DNA of 5,423 nt from Synergistaceae bacterium (GTDB lineage: Bacteria; Synergistota; Synergistia; Synergistales; Aminobacteriaceae), in NCBI GenBank assembly GCA_017446645.1, contig JAFSQO010000280.1:1-5423 (forward strand), in the 5' to 3' direction. Under the pieces are notes generated by a model. The model saw only the letters and a program-made list of their open reading frames with translations. It ran no database searches and was not told where the DNA came from. The stretch's first letter is position 1, and each line of letters starts with the position of its first letter. Below, one piece after another: positions 1 to 5,142 of the stretch. The translations under genes were made by a program, and so were the position numbers.

Positions 1-410
1 ATATCACCCTCAACAAATCGAAAGTATCTCCAGGTATTAAAGTAGAAAATATCTGCACGGCAGCATTAATCGGCGTGGTAGGGGTCGGCTCAAGAGGGAC
101 AGTAAACATAATGCTCAACAAAGAAGGCTTTGAGAATATCATCAATGCAATGTCAGGCGGAATGATTAAGCCCGTTCTTGGTGATGATGTTTCCATGAGC
201 GTAATCGGTGAGCTTTCCAACATGATAGGAGGCCGCGCACTTGTTCAGAGCGCACTCGGAACAGTAGACGTAACCCCGCCGCAGTTAATAGTCGGAGAGA
301 ACATCAGGAACGTTACCAAAGAAGAGACTGGCATGAGAAGTTTTACCCTGCCTTTCACTCTTACGCCTTCAGGGGGGATTTATCTCGTTCTTTCGTTCAA
401 GATAGACTAA
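1..410 (+). CDS. cheX: CheX-like chemotaxis phosphatase, 5'-truncated
   Basis: This is the 3' part of a gene that begins before the window. The frame is open from base 3, so the GTG at 75 is an internal Val codon and not the start. About 135 codons are visible. CheX of Thermotoga is roughly 155 residues, so perhaps 20 N-terminal residues are missing. CheX is a cytoplasmic phosphatase that removes phosphate from CheY-P and so ends the motor signal. The sequence has the family layout: a strand with a GSRGTVNIML segment, a helix ending in NAMSGG, then the signature helix GELSNMIGG. The catalytic ExxN pair is Glu at 210-212 and Asn at 219-221. After it come a VTPPQLIVGE segment and a terminal strand IYLVLSFKID. 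No other chemotaxis gene is visible, so it could be a stand-alone CheX-like protein acting on another response regulator. The family call is fairly sure; the partner is unknown. A terminator lies 90 bases downstream. Confidence 0.82.
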   Translation, partial: ITLNKSKVSPGIKVENICTAALIGVVGVGSRGTVNIMLNKEGFENIINAMSGGMIKPVLGDDVSMSVIGELSNMIGGRALVQSALGTVDVTPPQLIVGENIRNVTKEETGMRSFTLPFTLTPSGGIYLVLSFKID

Positions 411-462
411 CTAATCTGTGATTTTAACAGTGAGCAGGAAAAATGTTTTGCTTGTTTGCTGC

Positions 463-486
463 GCACTAATGCACTAATAATCTAAT
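463..486. repeat. Short tandem repeat GCACTAAT (two exact copies plus one degenerate)
   Basis: The octamer GCACTAAT occurs at 463-470 and again, without gap, at 471-478. A third degenerate copy, AATCTAAT, follows at 479-486. It lies between the cheX stop codon and the terminator hairpin. Related words (ACTAATCACT at 3644-3653, CACTAAA at 3664-3670) occur in the leader of proS. No function can be assigned; it may be low-complexity intergenic sequence. Confidence 0.5.
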
Positions 487-499
487 AATATTGGAATGT

Positions 500-534
500 A
501 ACGGTTCTGGTCTGAATGGGCCGGAGCCGTTTTT
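500..534 (+). terminator. Rho-independent terminator after the cheX-like gene
   Basis: The arms 501-510 (ACGGTTCTGG) and 521-530 (CCGGAGCCGT) form a 10-bp stem around the 10-base loop TCTGAATGGG, and the A500-T531 pair can extend it. A run of five T (530-534) follows. Two of the ten pairs (505:526 and 508:523) are G:U wobbles in the + strand transcript. In a minus-strand transcript they would be A:C mismatches, so the element is built to work in the + direction. It most simply ends the cheX transcript, but it sits only 27 bases before the ATG of the patatin gene. Confidence 0.85.
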
Positions 535-541
535 AGATAAT

Positions 542-547
542 AAGGAG
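542..547 (+). promoter_or_regulatory. Ribosome binding site of the patatin gene
   Basis: AAGGAG stands 14 bases before the ATG at 562, a rather long spacer. No in-frame ATG, GTG or TTG lies closer to it: the two TTG triplets between 554 and 559 are out of frame. The long spacing is therefore real if this is the site used. The start is supported independently by the signal peptide that begins at this ATG. Confidence 0.65.
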
Positions 548-561
548 CGAATTTTGTTGTT

Positions 562-2676
562 ATGTTCAAGAAATTAATATATGCCTTGTTGATTGCATGT
601 ATATTACTTTCAAGTCCATTAGAGAGAGAGAGTCATGCCGGAGTCATCCTGGTTCTCTCAGGAGGAGGCACAAAGGGCTTTGCTCATCTGGGAGTAATCG
701 AAGCACTCGAACAGAACGGGGTCCCGGTAGTCGGCATCGTAGGCACCAGCATGGGGGCACTCATGGGAGCACTCAGGGCCAGCGGATACACTACAAAGGA
801 AATGCACAAGATCATCAAGGAACTTGACCTGCCGAGCTTACTCTCAGAGAATACAGGGCCAATGTTCGTATTTTCAGGCAACGACAGGAGGGCCAAGACC
901 AGCACGATCCCTGCATTGACTTATAAGATTCAGAACGGTCAGAGAGGTCCTAAAGGCATATTGACAGGTGATAAATTGTACATGTATTTCTCACAGTTAA
1001 TGCGCCACGTTGATGAGACTGATTTCTATAATTTGCCAATACCGTATGCTGCAGTTGCTACTGATGTTAATACCGGTGAGAAAGTTGTCCTGCAAGAAGG
1101 AAATTTAGCCTCTGCAATGAGAGCCTCTATGTCAATTCCTGCGTTGTTCGAGCCTTGGAAGATTGACGGTCATTTATTGATTGACGGAGGAGTTGTATCG
1201 AATTTACCCGTCTACACAGCTCAGGAGCTATTCCCGGGGATTCCGATTGTTGCTGTCGATATTTCTGACCCTTTAAACACTACACAACCTTTGAATAATT
1301 ACATGGACGTAATCAGCCAGGCATTGACTATCTTAATGCGCAAGACTACTGATGAAGAGGGTGCAGCCGCAGACCTGTTAATTACACCTGATGTCTCCGG
1401 ACTTGGAATGCTTGACACAACAGGCTCTGAAAACACTATAAAACTTGGTTATGATGCAGCTATGGCCAAAATCGAGGAGATTAAAGAATTGTCGAAAAAA
1501 GGCCCCGCACTGTTCACACTTAGTAAATATAAGGAAGACAGAAAAATCAGCAACATAGTAGGCGATATAGAAGTTCACGGATTACCGCCTAAAATGGCAG
1601 ACATGGTACGTAAAAGAAGCCTCAAGTGGGTAGGCAGACCTGTAAATAATGACGAGATCAGCAAGACACTGGAGAATCTTTCAGGAGCGCAGGGAATAGA
1701 ACTCGCAGATTACCAGTTAGGGCGTACTGCTTCAGGTGATGTCCTTGTGAGAATTGACGTAAGGCAGGCACCGGAACTCAAGGCGGGAATTTCGGGTTAC
1801 TCGACTAACCTGCACTCTAACAGGTGGCTTTATCTCAAGGGTGAAGCAAGGGGCTTATTGTCAGAGTATGACTCGTTAATAGGCGTTGCCAAGATAGGCG
1901 ACCAATGGGGAATTGACTTGACATATCAGACAGCTCCCCAGCCTTTGGACGCATGGCAGATAACTTTGTCAGCCCAGAACTGGAAACCAGCAGGCAAATC
2001 CGACAATCTCCGGGACTGGGACAGATACGCAGCAGGAGTCAGCAGGCTCTTCACATGGGGTTCAGTCAACATCGGACTCGGCTATGCATACGAACATGTT
2101 CAGGGCGATTCACTCACTGACAAAGATGATACAGATGCTGCAGGCCCGACGTTCTTAGCAGAGTACGATAATTTAGATATTCCCGGAGACCCTACAAAGG
2201 GCTATTCATGGCGGTTAAATGCATGGTGGCCGGACTTTGACGAGATAAATTACAGGCTGAGTTATTTCAAACCCCTCGAAGTTTCTGAATTATGGCGGAT
2301 TTACTTCAGGGCAGGCTTTGCAGAAGGAGACATGAACAGGCGGAGTCATGCGGTCTATCTAGGGGCAGCAGAAGAACTTTACTCTGTTGCATCTCGTCCA
2401 ATCGAAGCCGAAAGAATGGGCTGGGTCAATATTGCCTTCAGGAGAATCTTATCCCGCAACGCAATGGGAGTCGTAGCCGCTGAAGTGTTCGCAAGCTGGG
2501 GTTACGCAATGGACAAGGGCTGGAAGAAGATAGACGCGCCTTGGGAGGTCGGTCTTGCTGTGAACTTCCCGAATAATATAGTGGACCTGAAACTCGCAGT
2601 CATGTACGGCTCCGAAGAGTTCAAAGCAGGGTTCTTCCTGGGGGTGCCTATCTGGGATCACTATCCTTTGCCGTAG
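562..2676 (+). CDS. Patatin-like phospholipase with POTRA and outer-membrane beta-barrel (type Vd autotransporter, PlpD/FplA-like)
   Basis: A 704-residue protein expected to act as a phospholipase A or esterase at the outer membrane or outside the cell. Residues 1-26 form a signal peptide: basic FKK, hydrophobic 5-16, and a signal peptidase I-type site SHA|GV after Ala26. The patatin domain (about 28-310) has the oxyanion loop GGGTKG at 34-39, the nucleophile elbow GTSMG at 61-65 with Ser63, and the catalytic Asp208 in IDGG, so the Ser-Asp dyad is complete. A POTRA-like segment (about 329-403) follows. The remainder alternates polar and aromatic residues as in a 16-strand Omp85-type barrel and ends near AGFFLGVPIW plus a six-residue tail, DHYPLP. 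The mature protein has no cysteine, as is common for outer-membrane proteins. PlpD of Pseudomonas is of similar length and domain order. One oddity is that LIAC at 10-13 matches a lipobox, but its hydrophobic stretch is short and the peptidase I reading is preferred. The domain call is strong; the substrate is unknown. Confidence 0.93.
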   Translation: MFKKLIYALLIACILLSSPLERESHAGVILVLSGGGTKGFAHLGVIEALEQNGVPVVGIVGTSMGALMGALRASGYTTKEMHKIIKELDLPSLLSENTGPMFVFSGNDRRAKTSTIPALTYKIQNGQRGPKGILTGDKLYMYFSQLMRHVDETDFYNLPIPYAAVATDVNTGEKVVLQEGNLASAMRASMSIPALFEPWKIDGHLLIDGGVVSNLPVYTAQELFPGIPIVAVDISDPLNTTQPLNNYMDVISQALTILMRKTTDEEGAAADLLITPDVSGLGMLDTTGSENTIKLGYDAAMAKIEEIKELSKKGPALFTLSKYKEDRKISNIVGDIEVHGLPPKMADMVRKRSLKWVGRPVNNDEISKTLENLSGAQGIELADYQLGRTASGDVLVRIDVRQAPELKAGISGYSTNLHSNRWLYLKGEARGLLSEYDSLIGVAKIGDQWGIDLTYQTAPQPLDAWQITLSAQNWKPAGKSDNLRDWDRYAAGVSRLFTWGSVNIGLGYAYEHVQGDSLTDKDDTDAAGPTFLAEYDNLDIPGDPTKGYSWRLNAWWPDFDEINYRLSYFKPLEVSELWRIYFRAGFAEGDMNRRSHAVYLGAAEELYSVASRPIEAERMGWVNIAFRRILSRNAMGVVAAEVFASWGYAMDKGWKKIDAPWEVGLAVNFPNNIVDLKLAVMYGSEEFKAGFFLGVPIWDHYPLP

Positions 2677-2687
2677 TATATGGCATT

Positions 2688-3152
2688 ATGAACAGGATTA
2701 TTTATCACGGTGCCAAACAAGTCGTAAGGTTTCCTGAAATCCGGACGGCGGAATATAACAAAGATTTTTACTTTGGATTTTACTGCACGAATTTCAGGGA
2801 GCAGGCCCAACGCTGGGCTACTAGATACGGCACTGTCGGCATCGTGAATGAATATTCTTATGTCCCTTCACAAAATCTTAGAGTCCTGACTTTTGACTCT
2901 ATGACTGAAGAGTGGCTTGACTTCATTGTTTTATGCAGAAGCGGAAAGCCTCATGATTATGACATCGTAGAGGGACCTATGGCAAACGATAAAATTTTCA
3001 ACTATATACAGAATTTTGTTGACGGAGAAATTTCACGTGCAGCTTTTTGGGAGTTGGCTAAATTCAGGAGGCCGACTCATCAAATAAGTTTTCACACAGC
3101 ACGGGCCTTAGCGACATTAAAATTTTTACAGGAGTGTAAAATTTTGCCATGA
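2688..3152 (+). CDS. DUF3990 family protein, ADP-ribosyltransferase-like fold (putative toxin or effector)
   Basis: A 154-residue cytoplasmic protein without signal peptide or membrane segment. It matches the DUF3990 pattern closely: IYHGAK at 4-10, DFYFGFYCTNFREQAQRWA at 26-44, LRVLTFDSMTEEWLDFIVLCR (64-84), YDIVEGPMAND at 91-101, and HQISFHT at 131-137 before a leucine-rich C-terminus. From family knowledge, the HG and GFY motifs recall the NAD-binding His and Tyr of PARP/Tpt1-like ADP-ribosyltransferases. His7 and Tyr32 would fill those places, and Gln132 could take the third position of the triad. Activity is inference; the family has no function I can cite with certainty. The start is fixed by the YHG motif, which begins only six residues in. 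There is no Shine-Dalgarno sequence, and the gene starts 11 bases after the patatin stop, so translational coupling is possible. Its stop overlaps the next start by 4 bases. By eye the pair is more AT-rich than the patatin gene, which would fit horizontal transfer. Confidence 0.82.
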   Translation: MNRIIYHGAKQVVRFPEIRTAEYNKDFYFGFYCTNFREQAQRWATRYGTVGIVNEYSYVPSQNLRVLTFDSMTEEWLDFIVLCRSGKPHDYDIVEGPMANDKIFNYIQNFVDGEISRAAFWELAKFRRPTHQISFHTARALATLKFLQECKILP

Positions 3153-3592
3153 CTAAGGACATTGATTTATTTTTCCTTTGCAGCCTGATTGAATTTATCG
3201 GACGCAAGCAAAAATTAACGCGAAAAGATGTAGCCGCCTCATTGGGTTATGACAGACTGAAGCATATATACGAGTACGCAGATATTCTTCACTGCGAGCC
3301 TATAGCAAAAGTTGCAGACGAGTTCATCAAGATATGCAGGATTGAGACAGGAACTTTTGACAACATAGCAGCCTGTAAATATGACGTTCCGAGTTATTGG
3401 GACATCGGAGATGTTTACACAAGGCTCATTCAGGACATCATGAACTCACGAGGCAATGCCAAAGTCATAGACACCCTTCAGGAAATTTATGGCTCATGGA
3501 TTAGTGACAGCATATCGAACTATAATTCTGACTTCTTCTATCAGCCCCGCGATTATATTCGAGAGTGTTATCTTGAGGGCGAAGTCTTGTAA
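3149..3592 (+). CDS. DUF3791-like partner of the DUF3990 protein (putative antitoxin or regulator)
   Basis: A 147-residue soluble protein. Its first half (about 5-62) resembles DUF3791, a small all-helical family often found beside DUF3990 genes. It shows a hydrophobic start DLFFLCSLIEFI, the helix LTRKDVAASLGYDRLKHIYEYADILH with the characteristic Tyr/Leu-His ending at His48, and an acidic-hydrophobic helix VADEFIKIC. The second half (about 78-147) is an added block with GDVYTRLIQDI (87-97), YGSWISDSISNYNSDFFYQ (114-132) and a C-terminal RECYLEGEVL. I recognise this block as recurring in hypothetical proteins but cannot name it. The gene overlaps the DUF3990 gene by ATGA, so the two proteins are made from one message, the usual arrangement for a toxin and its antidote. 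An AGGAG lies at 3130-3134, 14 bases before the start. The antitoxin role is inferred from context only. It could instead be a substrate, an adaptor or a second effector. Confidence 0.65.
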   Translation: MTKDIDLFFLCSLIEFIGRKQKLTRKDVAASLGYDRLKHIYEYADILHCEPIAKVADEFIKICRIETGTFDNIAACKYDVPSYWDIGDVYTRLIQDIMNSRGNAKVIDTLQEIYGSWISDSISNYNSDFFYQPRDYIRECYLEGEVL

Positions 3593-3613
3593 AATCATCG
3601 GGTAGTGTATAAT
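3587..3613 (+). promoter_or_regulatory. Candidate sigma-70 promoter of proS
   Basis: A perfect -10 hexamer, TATAAT, lies at 3608-3613. The best -35 match is TTGTAA at 3587-3592 (four of six consensus bases), which includes the stop codon of the upstream gene. The spacer is 15 bases, shorter than the optimal 17. Transcription would begin near 3620 and give proS a leader of about 80 bases. No hairpin terminator is visible between the DUF3791-like gene and proS, so read-through from upstream is also possible. Confidence 0.5.
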
Positions 3614-3682
3614 GAACAAAGGAAAGAATTAAGAAAATTTTTTACTAATCACTGCACGCTATTCACTAAACACAGAATTTTT

Positions 3683-3690
3683 AAGGAGGA
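3683..3690 (+). promoter_or_regulatory. Ribosome binding site that sets the proS start at TTG 3701
   Basis: AAGGAGGA is the strongest Shine-Dalgarno sequence in the window. It is followed after 10 bases by TTG at 3701-3703, in frame with the synthetase. The GTG at 3605, which also opens the frame, has no such site. The candidate -10 box begins 3 bases after that GTG, so the GTG would lie upstream of the predicted transcript start. Confidence 0.85.
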
Positions 3691-3700
3691 TTTATATAAA

Positions 3701-5137
3701 TTGGCAAGAAACATTACACCTAAAAACGAAAATTATTCACAATGGTATCTGGACGTTATCAAAGCAGCCGGTCTTGCAGATTATGCTCCTGTCAGGGGCT
3801 GTATGGTCATAAGGCCGACAGGTTATGCAATCTGGGAGAATATCCAGGCAAAATTTGACGCTGCTTTCAAGAAGACAGGCCACGTCAACGCATATTTCCC
3901 GCTATTAATTCCTTACTCGTTCCTGCGCAAAGAAGCAGAACACGTAGAGGGCTTCGCTCCGGAATGCGCGACAGTTACACAGGCTGGCGGTGAAGAACTC
4001 GAAGAACCATTTGCTGTACGTCCTACATCAGAGACGGTAATAGGCTACATGTATTCAAAATGGATTCAGTCATGGAGGGATTTACCCGTATTAATTAACC
4101 AGTGGTGCAACGTAATGCGCTGGGAAAAACGCCCCAGACTCTTTTTGCGAACCAGCGAATTTTTATGGCAGGAAGGCCACACTGCTCACGAGACTGAACA
4201 GGAAGCACGGGAAGAGACAAGAAGAATGCTCGAAGTTTACCGCACCATAATCGAGAACGAATTAGCAATTCCCGTTACTGCAGGAGAGAAGACAGCCGGT
4301 GAACGCTTCCCCGGAGCCGTTGACACATATACATGTGAGGCGATGATGAGCGATGCTAAAGCACTCCAGGCAGGGACATCGCATTTCTTAGGACAGAATT
4401 TTGCTAGGGCCTTCGCGATTCAATATCAGAACAGAGAGGGCGAACTTGCTTATTGCTGGACTACAAGCTGGGGAATCTCAACGAGATTAATAGGTGCGTT
4501 GATCATGACTCACTCTGACAATGACGGACTGATTATCCCGCCAAGAATTGCTCCGGTAAAGGCTGTTATATTGCCTATCTCGAAAGACGAAAACGTTGCA
4601 GAGAATGAGATTCTGCCCAAAGCCAAAGAGTTATCAGCAAAACTTGATGACGAACTCGGCGGAATGTTCACTCAAGTTGATACGGACTTTCATGCGAGAC
4701 CGGCTGACAGATTTTTCACTCACTTACAGAAGGGCGTACCCTTGAGGCTCGAACTCGGCGAAAAGGATCTTGCAGCAGGTACAGTCAGATTCGTAAGGCG
4801 TGATACAGGCGAGAAGATTGACGTTAAATCAGAGAACGTAATAGACACCGTGAAGAATATTCTTGCTGACATTCAGAGCAACATGTTCAACAGGGCAAGG
4901 GATTTCAGAGAGGCAAACACTCACGACGCAAAAGATTACGACGAGTTAAAGGCAATTATTGACGAGAAAGGCGGATTTGTCAGGGCCTACTTTGCTGGGA
5001 CACCTGAAGACGAGAAGCGCATCAAAGAAGAAACCGGAGCGACTCCGAGAGTTATTTTACCCGGAGAGAATCGGGGCAAATGTTTTATAACTGGCAATGA
5101 CAACGCAAAATTAACGATATTTGCAAAGTCATATTAA
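3701..5137 (+). CDS. proS: Prolyl-tRNA synthetase, archaeal/Thermus type (ProS type 3)
   Basis: This cytoplasmic class II enzyme charges tRNA-Pro with proline using ATP. With the TTG start it has 478 residues, the usual length for the type (477 in Thermus thermophilus). Key residues fall on the Thermus numbers as I recall them: the proline-binding TxE loop is Thr109-Ser110-Glu111 and Arg140 follows. Motif 1 lies around NAYFPLLIP (63-71). Motif 2 runs from Arg140 to RTSEFLWQEGHTAH (150-163). GTSHFLGQNFA is at 225-235. Motif 3 is GISTRLIGALIMTHSDNDG (258-276) with Arg262. The anticodon-binding domain starts near 285, and the chain ends in the family's conserved C-terminal Tyr478. There is no INS-type editing insertion, as expected for this type. 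The zinc-site cysteines of the C-terminal domain are mostly gone; only Cys461 remains of the usual four. An open frame continues upstream to GTG 3605, but the added 32 residues are not typical and precede the ribosome site. Tandem TAA stops end the gene, 5 bases before comB. Confidence 0.96.
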   Translation: MARNITPKNENYSQWYLDVIKAAGLADYAPVRGCMVIRPTGYAIWENIQAKFDAAFKKTGHVNAYFPLLIPYSFLRKEAEHVEGFAPECATVTQAGGEELEEPFAVRPTSETVIGYMYSKWIQSWRDLPVLINQWCNVMRWEKRPRLFLRTSEFLWQEGHTAHETEQEAREETRRMLEVYRTIIENELAIPVTAGEKTAGERFPGAVDTYTCEAMMSDAKALQAGTSHFLGQNFARAFAIQYQNREGELAYCWTTSWGISTRLIGALIMTHSDNDGLIIPPRIAPVKAVILPISKDENVAENEILPKAKELSAKLDDELGGMFTQVDTDFHARPADRFFTHLQKGVPLRLELGEKDLAAGTVRFVRRDTGEKIDVKSENVIDTVKNILADIQSNMFNRARDFREANTHDAKDYDELKAIIDEKGGFVRAYFAGTPEDEKRIKEETGATPRVILPGENRGKCFITGNDNAKLTIFAKSY

Positions 5138-5142
5138 TAAAA

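Noticed and set aside
75..410. GTG at 75 as the start of the CheX-like gene
   Set aside because: The frame stays open to the window edge and the residues before it (TAALIGVVGVGS) continue the first strand of the fold, so the gene begins upstream.
597..827. Alternative + frames inside the patatin/barrel gene (also 2292-2483)
   Set aside because: Their translations are rich in Arg, Ser and Gly, as expected of out-of-frame reading, and they overlap a gene with intact catalytic motifs.
684..905. Minus-strand open frame inside the patatin domain
   Set aside because: It lies antisense to a clearly conserved domain, shows no family motif and has no ribosome site. The same holds for the minus-strand frames at 1378-1578 and 2449-2661.
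2680..2691. Three-codon frame ATG GCA TTA TGA overlapping the DUF3990 start
   Set aside because: It could couple translation, but it has no ribosome site and is too short to tell from chance.
2688..3592. CRISPR-Cas, transposase, integrase or phage gene in the accessory pair
   Set aside because: Neither protein shows such motifs, and no terminal inverted repeats, target duplications or spaced direct repeats were seen around the pair.
3614..3700. T-box, riboswitch or leader peptide before proS
   Set aside because: The leader is short and AT-rich, with no T-box anticodon-like or antiterminator sequence, no stable hairpin and no proline-codon run.
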